Source of the DNA: Flavobacteriales bacterium
Lineage (GTDB): Bacteria; Bacteroidota; Bacteroidia; Flavobacteriales_D; Sanyastnellaceae
Direction of reading: 5' to 3'
NCBI GenBank assembly: GCA_947456965.1
Contig: CANGTU010000001.1
Location: forward strand, 123,889 to 187,888
DNA length: 64,000 nt
The position numbers and the translations under genes are program-made. The notes below the pieces were generated by a model, which worked only from the letters and a program-made list of their open reading frames with translations, had not been told where the DNA came from and made no database searches. Shown here one piece after another: positions 16,424 to 24,374 of the stretch; the stretch's first letter is position 1, and each line of letters begins with the position of its first letter.

Positions 16424-17710
16424 CTACTCGGTGTAAAATGCTTCTTCGTCGAACCGGATGAGGCTGGCCGGAAGGATGGTATTGGCAGCTTCGGGTTTCC
16501 ACAAGCGGGCGGCTCGGATATAATTATCCGTGTAACCATACATCCATCCTTCATCATTGGCGCTTTCCCAGAGCACAGGACGCCTAGTGCCGGTAAACCG
16601 GCTGTAGAAGGCGTGTTTCTTTTTTTCAGACAGGATGCGCAACTGGCGTGTTCGGAGATTACGCACTTCCATGGGCACCACTCCGGGATTCCGCAGCGCT
16701 GTGGTCTTGTCCCGTTCGCTGTAAGTAAACACATGCAGATAGGATACAGGAAGATCGACGAGAAAACGATACGTTTCCTGAAACCGGTCTTCATCCTCGC
16801 CCGGGAACCCGGTAATCACATCCACACCGATCGAGCAATCGGGCATGCGCAGGAGAATGCGCTCCACCCGCTCGCGATAAAGGTCCGTGCGATATCTCCT
16901 CCTCATGGAGCGAAGAATCTCATCACTGCCACTCTGCAGGGGAATATGGAAGTGAGGCATAAAAGCCCTCGAGCCGGATACAAAATCAATGATATCATCC
17001 GTGAGTAAGTTGGGCTCAATGCTGCTGATGCGAAAGCGGTCAATGTCCTCGAGGCCATCCAGCGCACGGATCAGGTCGATAAATTTTTCCCCGTTTGCTG
17101 TGCCGAAGTCGCCGATGTTTACTCCGGTAAGCACAATCTCACGGGCGCCGGCTTCCACGGCTAGCCTGGCCTGCTGCAGGGTGGTTTGGATATCTGCACT
17201 GCGCGATCGTCCTCGCGCCAGAGGAATAGTACAAAAGGCGCAGAAATAATTGCATCCATCCTGAACCTTCAGGAAGGTACGGGTGCGATCACCACTGCTG
17301 AAGGAAGGGATGAAGTCCCGCACCTCTTTGATCTCTCCTGCTATAACACGTCCGGCGCTGCCATCTGCGTATTCAACATGATGCACCAGGTTGAATTTCT
17401 CACCGGCGCCGAGTACGAGATTTACGCCTTCAATGCCTGCGATCTCAGCAGGCTTGAGCTGGGCATAGCAACCCACTACAGCGACGAATACATCGGGATT
17501 GCTCCGAACCGCTCGTCTCACAATGTTGCGGCATTTCTGATCGGCCTGATCCGTGACGCTGCACGTGTTGATCACCACGACATCGGGCTGGGCATCGAGC
17601 TCAACGCGTCCGTAGCCGGCATCCGCAAACTGCCGGGCAAGGGTGCTGGTCTCGGCGAAATTGAGCTTGCAACCGAGGGTGTGAAAGGCTACGGTACGGG
17701 TATGGCGCAT
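16424..17710 (-). CDS. mtaB: tRNA (N6-L-threonylcarbamoyladenosine(37)-C2)-methylthiotransferase
   Basis: MtaB is a radical-SAM enzyme that converts t6A37 to ms2t6A in tRNAs reading ANN codons. The 428-aa sequence has the UPF0004 domain with three cluster-binding Cys (TLGCKLNFAET, NTCSVTDQADQKC, VVGCYAQLKP), the radical-SAM motif DGCNYFCAFCTIPLARGRSR, then VLTGVNIGDFG, PLQSGSDEILRSMRRRY and DVITGFPGEDE. The short TLGCKLN start and the IGDFG motif favour MtaB over MiaB or RimO. The substrate modification t6A depends on TsaD, which is encoded at 49568. Confidence 0.95.
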   Translation of the reverse strand: MRHTRTVAFHTLGCKLNFAETSTLARQFADAGYGRVELDAQPDVVVINTCSVTDQADQKCRNIVRRAVRSNPDVFVAVVGCYAQLKPAEIAGIEGVNLVLGAGEKFNLVHHVEYADGSAGRVIAGEIKEVRDFIPSFSSGDRTRTFLKVQDGCNYFCAFCTIPLARGRSRSADIQTTLQQARLAVEAGAREIVLTGVNIGDFGTANGEKFIDLIRALDGLEDIDRFRISSIEPNLLTDDIIDFVSGSRAFMPHFHIPLQSGSDEILRSMRRRYRTDLYRERVERILLRMPDCSIGVDVITGFPGEDEDRFQETYRFLVDLPVSYLHVFTYSERDKTTALRNPGVVPMEVRNLRTRQLRILSEKKKHAFYSRFTGTRRPVLWESANDEGWMYGYTDNYIRAARLWKPEAANTILPASLIRFDEEAFYTE

Positions 17711-17717
17711 GAAGGCA

Positions 17718-17725
17718 CAAAATTA
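17718..17725 (-). promoter_or_regulatory. Candidate -7 box of mtaB
   Basis: TAATTTTG on the minus strand, an exact TAnnTTTG match, ends 7 nt before the ATG at 17710. A nearby TTG is only 11 nt upstream, shorter than consensus spacing. Confidence 0.45.
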
Positions 17726-17766
17726 GGGAGTGCAGGCAATCCCCCGCCTCGAGTACTTTCGCTGAT

Positions 17767-19041
17767 GTGAAACGCGTAGTCATTATCGGCAATGGAATCA
17801 GTGGAATAACGGCTGCAATGCATATCCGCCGCATGGGCGGAGCAGAGGTGACAGTGGTGTCTTCGGAGTCTCCCTATTTTTTCTCCCGAACGGCACTCAT
17901 GTATGTATTCATGGGGCATATGACGCTCCGTCACACGGAGCCTTATGCCAGGGAAATGTGGGATGAATGGGGAATCACACGTGTGCAGGATGAGGCCGTA
18001 TCGCTTGATATTCATCGCCGCGAGGTGCTGCTGGGTTCCGGTTCCAGGCTTTCCTACGACAATCTCATTCTGGCAACGGGATCTCGTCCGCGGCGGCTTG
18101 ATGTCACCGGAGAGAACAGCGATGGAGTTCACACCTTGTATTTCCGGCAGGATCTGGAGCAGATTGAAGCCACCATCGGGAGGAACATGAAACACGCAGT
18201 AATCATCGGCGGTGGATTGCTCGGTGCTGAACTGGCAGAGATGCTTCGCTCGCGCGGATTGTTTGTTTCCATGATCGTGCGCGAGAAGCATTATTGGGGT
18301 AATGTGCTTCCTCCGGAAGAGTCAAAGATCATTGAGACCCGGCTGAGCCGATATGGCGTTCGGTTGTTCCTGGAGGAATCGGTGATTTCATTTCTTGAGG
18401 ATGAGGGTGGTCATGTTTCCATGGTGAATACCTCATCCGGGCTTCAACTTCCCTGTGAAATGGCCTGTGTGGCCATAGGTGTCATTCCGGAAACAGCACT
18501 CGCTGCCGGTACGGATATTCAGGTTGGAACGGGCTTTCTGGTCAATTCACATTTCGAGACTACCTCAAAAGGCATTTATGCCATAGGCGACTGCGCCGAG
18601 CGACTGGATCCCGCACCCGGACGTCCTGCCACGGAGTCCATGTGGTACACGGGGCGCAGAATGGGCGAATGTGTGGCACGCACGATCTGCGGGCAGCGCA
18701 TTTCATGCGATGATGGAGTCTGGTTCAACAGCGCCCGGTTCTTTGATCTGGAATACAGCGCCTATGGAAAGGTGAGTGCCGGAGGAGAGCACTCCTTATT
18801 CTGGTCAGATGACTGCCATGAGCGATGCCTGAGGATTCAGCGTGGTGAGGGCGATGTGGTATCAGGTATTCATGCGCTCGGTATTCGCCTGAGGCAGGAA
18901 GTATGTGAGCGCTGGATCGGAAGCCGCATGTGTGTGAACCGCGTAGTGGAAGAACTGCAGCAGGCCCGATTTGATGCTGAATTTTCTGAACACGTTTTTC
19001 CTTCGGTTATTCAATCCTTCCGACATCAGCTCGCCCGATGA
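17767..19041 (+). CDS. FAD/NAD(P)-dependent oxidoreductase coupled to a membrane polyferredoxin
   Basis: A 424-aa pyridine nucleotide-disulfide oxidoreductase-type flavoprotein. The N-terminal FAD-binding motif is VVIIGNGISGITAAMHI, the NAD(P)-binding motif is HAVIIGGGLLGAELAEML near residue 143, and the second FAD motif GIYAIGDCAE is near residue 273. There is no redox-active CxxxxC of the glutathione or lipoamide reductases, so it resembles ferredoxin, rubredoxin or nitrite reductase-type NADH oxidoreductases. A Cys-containing C-terminal extension follows. Its stop overlaps the next start by 4 nt (ATGA), so the two are translationally coupled. I infer that electrons pass from NAD(P)H through FAD to the iron-sulfur membrane partner, or the reverse. 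The final acceptor is unknown. Confidence 0.88.
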   Translation: MKRVVIIGNGISGITAAMHIRRMGGAEVTVVSSESPYFFSRTALMYVFMGHMTLRHTEPYAREMWDEWGITRVQDEAVSLDIHRREVLLGSGSRLSYDNLILATGSRPRRLDVTGENSDGVHTLYFRQDLEQIEATIGRNMKHAVIIGGGLLGAELAEMLRSRGLFVSMIVREKHYWGNVLPPEESKIIETRLSRYGVRLFLEESVISFLEDEGGHVSMVNTSSGLQLPCEMACVAIGVIPETALAAGTDIQVGTGFLVNSHFETTSKGIYAIGDCAERLDPAPGRPATESMWYTGRRMGECVARTICGQRISCDDGVWFNSARFFDLEYSAYGKVSAGGEHSLFWSDDCHERCLRIQRGEGDVVSGIHALGIRLRQEVCERWIGSRMCVNRVVEELQQARFDAEFSEHVFPSVIQSFRHQLAR

Positions 19042-20210
19042 AGCACATTTCTCTTTCAATCGCTGATCCTCAGAAGCGCTGGCGCGTCTCCTCCGGGCCA
19101 TACAGGAGCCCATGGCAATCGCGCGGAATTCCGGCTTATCTGCTGGGCCTCATGCTCACGGGCTTCTATGTACTGCTTTATTGGTTTCCGCAGGCGTTGT
19201 CGCCGCTGATCAGGAGTCTGGATGGCCTGAGCATTTGGCTTCGTGGCCGCTCATCGGATCAGTGGTTCCTCTATGGCTTTTTTTATACCGTCGCCGTATT
19301 GGTAATGGGTATCCGGTTTATCCGCCGTCACCACAGGAGTCGCTACCAGGTCATACGTACGCTGAGTGTGATGTTTTTTCAGCTTGGATTCGCATTTCTG
19401 TTGCCTGCATGGCTGCTTCGCCTCAATCAGCCGGAATTTTTCTTCACCTATTTCTGGCCGCTGAAGGGTGAGTATCTGTTTCCGGAAACTGTGACGTCGC
19501 TTCGGGATTCCGGCAGACTGGGTTTCTTCATGGTTTTCTGGGGAGTTATGATGCTCGTGGTGGTTACACCTGTTCTCACCTACTATTTCGGTAAGCGCTG
19601 GTATTGCTCGTGGGTATGTGGCTGTGCTGGTCTGGCTGAGACGGCGGGCGATCCTTTCCGGCATTTATCCAGCAAGAGCCAGCAGGCGTGGAAGGTGGAG
19701 CGGATCATGGTGTATGGGGTATTGGCGCTGGTGGTAGCGCTCACTGCTGTATTGTGGATCAACAGCGCTTCAGGTGGTGCATGGCTCGGGTCGTTCTCCT
19801 CCGTTTTCGCACGTTGGTATGGCTTCTTTGTGGGATCTGTGTTCAGCGGGGTTATTGGTACTGGTTTCTATCCTATTCTCGGCAATCGTGTGTGGTGTCG
19901 CTTTGGCTGTCCGATGGCAGCTATTCTGGGTATTCTGCAAAAGCATTTTTCCCGCTTTCGCATAACATCCAATAGCGGCCAGTGCATTTCTTGCGGCAAT
20001 TGCTCGGTTTACTGTGAAATGGGCATTGATGTGCGGTTATATGCGCAACGAGGCGAGGCCATCCGGAGAGCCAGCTGTGTGGGATGTGGTATTTGTGCGG
20101 AAGTCTGTCCGCGCGGAGTGCTCAAACTGGAGAACGCACCGGCGCTCAGGAAAACGGCAGCCGGCGGATCGTGCGCAGCCGGTGAGAATACTGCTGGATA
20201 TCCCGGTTAA
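19038..20210 (+). CDS. Membrane polyferredoxin, NapH/CcoG-like 4Fe-4S protein
   Basis: A 390-aa inner-membrane protein with about five to six transmembrane helices and two C-terminal 4Fe-4S motifs: CISCGNCSVYC near residue 318 and CVGCGICAEVCP near residue 348. Between the helices are the NapH-type membrane motifs WYCSWVCGCAG and VWCRFGCPMAA. Such proteins move electrons between quinones or soluble donors and periplasmic or membrane acceptors. It is coupled by a 4-nt overlap to the upstream flavoprotein. Its last 65 nt overlap antiparallel with the end of the NlpC/P60 gene. No nap, nos or cco genes lie nearby, so the named NapH/NosR/CcoG pathways are not supported here. Confidence 0.9.
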   Translation: MKHISLSIADPQKRWRVSSGPYRSPWQSRGIPAYLLGLMLTGFYVLLYWFPQALSPLIRSLDGLSIWLRGRSSDQWFLYGFFYTVAVLVMGIRFIRRHHRSRYQVIRTLSVMFFQLGFAFLLPAWLLRLNQPEFFFTYFWPLKGEYLFPETVTSLRDSGRLGFFMVFWGVMMLVVVTPVLTYYFGKRWYCSWVCGCAGLAETAGDPFRHLSSKSQQAWKVERIMVYGVLALVVALTAVLWINSASGGAWLGSFSSVFARWYGFFVGSVFSGVIGTGFYPILGNRVWCRFGCPMAAILGILQKHFSRFRITSNSGQCISCGNCSVYCEMGIDVRLYAQRGEAIRRASCVGCGICAEVCPRGVLKLENAPALRKTAAGGSCAAGENTAGYPG

Positions 20211-20856
20211 AAATTCCCTCATGATCGAGGATATCCACCCGCACTTTCCCTGAGGCATGGATGATGGTGGGCAATTCCTGTTCCTCTTCCCGAAGAACCA
20301 GTCCGACGTGGATGATGCGGCCTTCCGGGTTATCGAAAAAAGCCAGATCACCATTCAGGGCTTCATGAACAAACGCAATCTCCTCGCCGAGCGTGGCCTG
20401 CTGCCATGCATCGCGGAGAATTTCCTTTCCCGTTAGCCGGAAAACCAGTTGAGTAAAGCCGGAACAATCCATACCGAGGATGGTACGTCCGCCCCAGAGA
20501 TAGGGAGCGCCCAGAAACATGGATGCGTATTGAGCAATTGGCACAGGAGTGTATTCCATCTGATGCTCGGCGCCGCGAAGAAGAGCCCCAGCCGGGATTA
20601 TCCCGGGTGTGAGCTGCAGGGCTGCATCGCGGAAGATGCGAGGAGCAGGGGCAGGTTCGCGGAGCGGCTGGATCTGCCGGGTGGATACCCATCCCTCATA
20701 GCCATCGTGGTGGAGCTTGACCATGCTCCATTTCTCACCTGGCTCGAGCACCTCCATGGTCTCTCCAAGCAGAATCTGTGAAGTCATCTCCGATATGTCC
20801 GAAGGCTCCTTTCGGAGCGGCACGGCGGCAAGTGGGCAAATGGCTGCGGAAGTCAT
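20146..20856 (-). CDS. NlpC/P60 family cell-wall hydrolase with SH3 domain
   Basis: A 236-aa protein from the ATG at 20856. The N-terminal bacterial SH3 domain (residues about 5-65) begins CPLAAVPLRKEPSDISEMTS, the usual start for this Bacteroidota subfamily. That is why I prefer it to the Met 23 codons upstream at 20925. The C-terminal NlpC/P60 domain has the catalytic Cys in LGMDCSGFTQLVF, the His in RIIHVGLVL, and a further IIHASG. The family cleaves D-gamma-glutamyl-meso-diaminopimelate links in peptidoglycan peptides. No signal peptide is evident. Its 3' end overlaps the convergent polyferredoxin gene by 65 nt. Confidence 0.93.
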   Translation of the reverse strand: MTSAAICPLAAVPLRKEPSDISEMTSQILLGETMEVLEPGEKWSMVKLHHDGYEGWVSTRQIQPLREPAPAPRIFRDAALQLTPGIIPAGALLRGAEHQMEYTPVPIAQYASMFLGAPYLWGGRTILGMDCSGFTQLVFRLTGKEILRDAWQQATLGEEIAFVHEALNGDLAFFDNPEGRIIHVGLVLREEEQELPTIIHASGKVRVDILDHEGIFNRDIQQYSHRLRTIRRLPFS

Positions 20857-20973
20857 CGAAGCCGTGAAGGTACACAGACGTGAGCCATCGCTGTTGACAG
20901 AGCGAAGGGCCATAACGGACCCCATGGATCAGATTCGCACCTGCCGGAAAGCAGGTCAATGGCCCCGGACCTT

Positions 20974-20981
20974 TACCTTTG
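20974..20981 (+). promoter_or_regulatory. Candidate -7 box before the pterin dehydratase gene
   Basis: TACCTTTG, an exact TAnnTTTG match, ends 43 nt before the preferred ATG at 21025. Its position supports the shorter protein, since the longer reading frame would start before the box. Confidence 0.4.
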
Positions 20982-21024
20982 GAGCAGGCGAAGGACTTTG
21001 GTCCGGAATGCCAACCATCCGATT

Positions 21025-21258
21025 ATGTGGAAAGAAGCGGACAACAAACTCATCCGGGAATTCCGGTTCAAGGATTTTCAGGAGGCCTTTACGTTCATGA
21101 CGCGTGTTGCGTTTATCGCAGAGAAAATGAATCATCATCCTGCCTGGTTTAATGTGTACAACTACGTGCGCATTGAGCTGAGCACCCATGATGCAGGAGA
21201 TGTGGTGACGGAGCGGGATCGCCGCCTGGCTCTCGCCATCGACGAAGTGCTTCAATAG
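21025..21258 (+). CDS. 4a-hydroxytetrahydrobiopterin dehydratase
   Basis: A 77-aa pterin-4a-carbinolamine dehydratase (PCD/DCoH). The protein starts [15 protein letters not shown] and has the catalytic signature [16 protein letters not shown] followed by [14 protein letters not shown]. It recycles the pterin cofactor of aromatic amino acid hydroxylases; in bacteria lacking these it may serve molybdopterin or folate metabolism. No phenylalanine hydroxylase is seen in the window. An upstream in-frame start at 20959 would add 22 residues that do not match the family. Confidence 0.93.
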   Translation: MWKEADNKLIREFRFKDFQEAFTFMTRVAFIAEKMNHHPAWFNVYNYVRIELSTHDAGDVVTERDRRLALAIDEVLQ

Positions 21259-21312
21259 ACTTTCGTGAATAATCCTGCGCCCGCCTATCGCGGTGCAGGC
21301 CTCTCCTTGTTT

Positions 21313-21320
21313 TACCTTTG
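21313..21320 (+). promoter_or_regulatory. Candidate -7 box for the Leu/Val dehydrogenase transcript
   Basis: TACCTTTG, an exact TAnnTTTG match, 51 nt before the dehydrogenase ATG. It lies 5 nt before another ATG that opens a 17-codon upstream frame. Confidence 0.45.
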
Positions 21321-21325
21321 CCACC

Positions 21326-21379
21326 ATGGCAGCGGAGGAGTCGTTCTCCCTGCCGGTGAAAACCTGCACAGATGATTGA
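21326..21379 (+). other. Possible 17-codon upstream open reading frame (leader peptide)
   Basis: ATG at 21326, 5 nt after a perfect -7 box, opens a frame reading MAAEESFSLPVKTCTDD. It stops at TGA 21377-21379, overlapping the dehydrogenase start (ATG at 21372) in another frame. It could be a translated leader coupling into the main gene or chance. It has no run of regulatory codons such as Leu or Val, so classical attenuation is not suggested. Confidence 0.25.
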
Positions 21380-22478
21380 ATCCAGGACCAGTGCCGCAGT
21401 CCGAGAATCTTCAGCGGCCGTTACGGATCGTATGGCGGCCTTCGACCACGAGCAGGTCGTGTTCTGCCAGGACCAGGCCACAGGCCTCAAGTCTATCCTG
21501 GCCATCCACAATACCACTTTAGGCCCAGCCGTCGGCGGAACCCGCATGTGGGCCTATGCGACGGAGGATGAAGCCCTGACCGATGTATTGCGTCTTTCTC
21601 GAGGAATGACCTACAAGAACGCGCTCGCCGGACTTAATATAGGTGGAGGCAAGGCCGTTGTGATCGGCAATGCTCGAACGGATAAGAATGAGGCGCTGCT
21701 TCGTCGCTTCGGACGGTTCGTGGACAGCCTGGGCGGTAAGTACATCACCGCAGAGGACGTGGGAATGTCTACGCGAGACATGGAACTCATCCGGCTTGAG
21801 ACCAAGCATGTAGTCGGATTGCCCGATTTCATGGGTGGGGGAGGAGACCCCAGTCCGGTTACGGCATACGGCGTTTATATGGGCATGAAGGCGAGTGTGC
21901 GGGAGCTCACTGGCAGTGAAAGTCTGGCCGGTAAACGCGTGCTGGTGCAGGGAGTGGGGCATGTAGGACAATATCTCGTGGAGCATCTGGTGAAGGAGGG
22001 AGCGGAAGTTCTCGTGGCAGATATCTACGAGGACCGCATCCGCGAAGTCGCCTCCCGCTTTCAGGTAACGTATGTCAAACCCGATGACGTGTACACCACG
22101 GCCATGGATATCTATGCGCCATGTGCATTGGGTGCTACAGTCAATGATGATACCCTTTCAATGCTCACGTGCAGCATCATCTGCGGAGCGGCCAATAATC
22201 AACTTGCGCGTGAGGCAGAGCATGGTGAGGCCGTGAGGAAGAAGGGTATTCTGTATGCACCTGACTACCTGGTAAATGCCGGTGGTATCATCAATTGCTA
22301 CTGGGAGATCATTGGATATAACCGTCAGGCAGCCATGAGTCAGGCGGAAAATATTTATCAAACCACTCGCGCCATCTTCCAGAAGTCGGCCGAGGAAAAT
22401 ATACCCACCTACCTGGCTGCAAACCGCATGGCCGAAGCACGTATCGCTTCCATTGCGCAATTGCGCACCCGACGGTAA
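21372..22478 (+). CDS. Leucine/valine-type amino acid dehydrogenase
   Basis: A 368-aa Glu/Leu/Phe/Val dehydrogenase family enzyme that oxidatively deaminates a branched-chain amino acid with NAD+. The substrate-binding Lys motif is LNIGGGKAVVIG near residue 93, with the catalytic region LGGKYITAEDVGMS. The Rossmann motif is VLVQGVGHVGQYLVEHL near residue 190, followed by the NAD-specific acidic residue in VLVADIYEDR. NYLVNAGG-type sequence (DYLVNAGGIINCY) follows. This size and pattern match leucine dehydrogenase more than hexameric glutamate dehydrogenase. A later Met at residue 21 (MAAFDHEQVVF) is also a plausible start. It precedes nusB by 27 nt on the same strand. Confidence 0.93.
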   Translation: MIESRTSAAVRESSAAVTDRMAAFDHEQVVFCQDQATGLKSILAIHNTTLGPAVGGTRMWAYATEDEALTDVLRLSRGMTYKNALAGLNIGGGKAVVIGNARTDKNEALLRRFGRFVDSLGGKYITAEDVGMSTRDMELIRLETKHVVGLPDFMGGGGDPSPVTAYGVYMGMKASVRELTGSESLAGKRVLVQGVGHVGQYLVEHLVKEGAEVLVADIYEDRIREVASRFQVTYVKPDDVYTTAMDIYAPCALGATVNDDTLSMLTCSIICGAANNQLAREAEHGEAVRKKGILYAPDYLVNAGGIINCYWEIIGYNRQAAMSQAENIYQTTRAIFQKSAEENIPTYLAANRMAEARIASIAQLRTRR

Positions 22479-22505
22479 AGACATGCGGTGAATGGATAAC
22501 ACGAA

Positions 22506-23450
22506 ATGCTGAACAGAAGACATATACGAATCAAGGTCTTGCAAATCCTCTTCGCCTACTACAGTGATGAGAAGCCTGACGCCGCAGTTTACGAGCGCAT
22601 GCTTTTTGAGAGCGTGAATAAGTTTCGAGACCTCTACATTTCTTTGATTTTGCTTCTGGGCGAAATGCAGGCACTGGCCATCGATAAGATTGAGGCCGGC
22701 ATGAATAAGCGACTGCCCTCTCATGAGGATCTCCATCCCAATACGAAATTCGTCACCAACGCGCTGCTCCGGATCATCGTGAACAGCAAGACTTTGCAGA
22801 AGTCAGCCGGCGAAATTCAGATCCGCTGGCGCGACAATAAGGACCTGCTGAAAAGCATGTTCAAGACCCTCACCGAGTCGGATGAGTACAAGGAATACAT
22901 GGCCAGTGCCGAGCGCGGCTTTGATCACGACAGAGAACATCTGCTCCGGTTCTTTCGCAGGCAACTCATCAACAATGAGCTGATGCATGACCACCTTGAA
23001 GAGCTCGGTATTTTCTGGAATGACGACCTCGACCTGGCGAGTTCGATGGTGCTGCGCACACTCAAGGCTGTTAAGGAGGGCGATGACGATGTGGAGCTGT
23101 TACCGCTCTGGAAAGAGGATGATGATGAGGAGGCTTTTTGCCGCGATCTTTTCCGCAAAACGCTCGCTCTGGGCGCTGACCATGAAAAACTCGTGGCCGC
23201 AAATACGCCCAACTGGGATGCTGACCGAATTGCGCTGATGGACATGATCATTCTGAAAATGGCTCTTGCTGAAGTTCAGACTTTTGAATCGGTGCCCGTG
23301 AAGGTGACCATGAACGAGTACATCGAACTGTCCAAATACTACAGCACGCCAAAAAGCGCCATGTTCGTGAATGGTTTGCTGGATCAGCTGTTTCCGAAAC
23401 TTCAGGCCGAAGGCAAGATCCATAAAGTGGGCCGGGGCCTTATCGAATAG
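22506..23450 (+). CDS. nusB: Transcription antitermination factor NusB, long form
   Basis: A 314-aa protein, about twice the length of enterobacterial NusB. The N-terminal MLNRRHIRIKVLQILFAYY is the RNA-binding Arg-rich start of Bacteroidota NusB. The C-terminal half carries the true NusB core: WDADRIALMDMIILKMALAE, then FESVPVKVTMNEYIELSKYY and the final SAMFVNGLLDQLFP. A highly acidic insert (GDDDVELL...EDDDEEAF) lies in the middle. NusB with NusE/S10 binds boxA RNA in rRNA leaders to prevent termination. It lies 3 nt before miaA, so the two are probably cotranscribed. Confidence 0.95.
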   Translation: MLNRRHIRIKVLQILFAYYSDEKPDAAVYERMLFESVNKFRDLYISLILLLGEMQALAIDKIEAGMNKRLPSHEDLHPNTKFVTNALLRIIVNSKTLQKSAGEIQIRWRDNKDLLKSMFKTLTESDEYKEYMASAERGFDHDREHLLRFFRRQLINNELMHDHLEELGIFWNDDLDLASSMVLRTLKAVKEGDDDVELLPLWKEDDDEEAFCRDLFRKTLALGADHEKLVAANTPNWDADRIALMDMIILKMALAEVQTFESVPVKVTMNEYIELSKYYSTPKSAMFVNGLLDQLFPKLQAEGKIHKVGRGLIE

Positions 23451-23453
23451 TTC

Positions 23454-24374
23454 ATGCAGGATAAGTGGCTGGTGGTTGTCCATGGCCCTACGGCTTCCGG
23501 CAAAACAGTTCTGGCCATAGACCTGGCTCAGCATTACGGAACACATATTCTTTCTGCAGATTCACGTCAATTCTACCGTGAACTGCGCATAGGTGTGGCC
23601 CGTCCGACCGATGAGCAGCTGGCACTCGCCCCGCACCATTTTATTGCTTTTCTCTCGGTTGCTGACGACTACAATGCAGGGCGCTTTGCAGCGCAGGCTA
23701 TGGCTTCGGCTGAGGCGATCTGGAAAGATCATGATGTGGTGGTGGTGGCAGGAGGGAGCGGACTTTATACCCGTGCTCTGGTGCATGGACTGGATGAATT
23801 GCCCTCTGACCCGGCCGTGAGGCATGCACTCAATACGCTCTGTCGGGAACAGGGCATAGACGTTCTTCGCAGCGAACTCGCTCAACGTGACCCCGTGTAC
23901 TTTGCTCAGGTGGATCTCCAAAATCCGCATCGGTTGATCCGGGCCCTGGAAGTATGCCGGATTACCGGTGAGCCCTATTCCGCCCTCCGGTCCAATTCAC
24001 GGGTGGTGCATCCCTTTCATGTGCTGCAGGTCGGACTGGATGCCCCGCCTGACTGGCTCAGGAATCGCATTCGCACCCGCGTGGATCGGATGATGGAAGA
24101 TGGACTTGAATCAGAAGCGCGTGAATGCTTAAAATACAAGAATTTACCAGCCCTGAAAACGGTTGGATACCAAGAGTGGTTCGCTCATTTTGAAGGCGGT
24201 ATTTCTCGCCAGGAAGCCATCGAACGAATCCGGACCAATACGTGGCACTATGCCCGGAGGCAGAGGACCTGGTACAGGAAGCAGGAGGGGATCAGCTGGT
24301 TTGATGCCACCAGCGGCAAACTCACAGGCGAAGTCATTCGCCTGATAGAGGAAGCCCGCTCAGGTGATCAATAG
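23454..24374 (+). CDS. miaA: tRNA dimethylallyltransferase
   Basis: MiaA adds dimethylallyl to A37 of tRNAs reading UNN codons, the precursor of ms2i6A. The 306-aa sequence has the P-loop VVHGPTASGKTVLAI, the motif SADSRQFYRELRIG, FIAFLSVADDYNAGRFA, VVVAGGSGLYTRALVHG, the tRNA-interacting LQNPHRLIRALEV, and the C-terminal LKTVGYQEWFAHFEG and NTWHYARRQRTWYRK. It follows nusB closely and its last 7 nt overlap the end of the convergent NYN gene. Confidence 0.97.
   Translation: MQDKWLVVVHGPTASGKTVLAIDLAQHYGTHILSADSRQFYRELRIGVARPTDEQLALAPHHFIAFLSVADDYNAGRFAAQAMASAEAIWKDHDVVVVAGGSGLYTRALVHGLDELPSDPAVRHALNTLCREQGIDVLRSELAQRDPVYFAQVDLQNPHRLIRALEVCRITGEPYSALRSNSRVVHPFHVLQVGLDAPPDWLRNRIRTRVDRMMEDGLESEARECLKYKNLPALKTVGYQEWFAHFEGGISRQEAIERIRTNTWHYARRQRTWYRKQEGISWFDATSGKLTGEVIRLIEEARSGDQ

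Noticed and set aside
17767..20210. Assigning the flavoprotein and polyferredoxin to nitrate, nitrous oxide or cbb3 oxidase assembly
   Set aside because: The NapH/CcoG-like motifs are shared by many polyferredoxins, and none of the partner genes of those pathways is present nearby.
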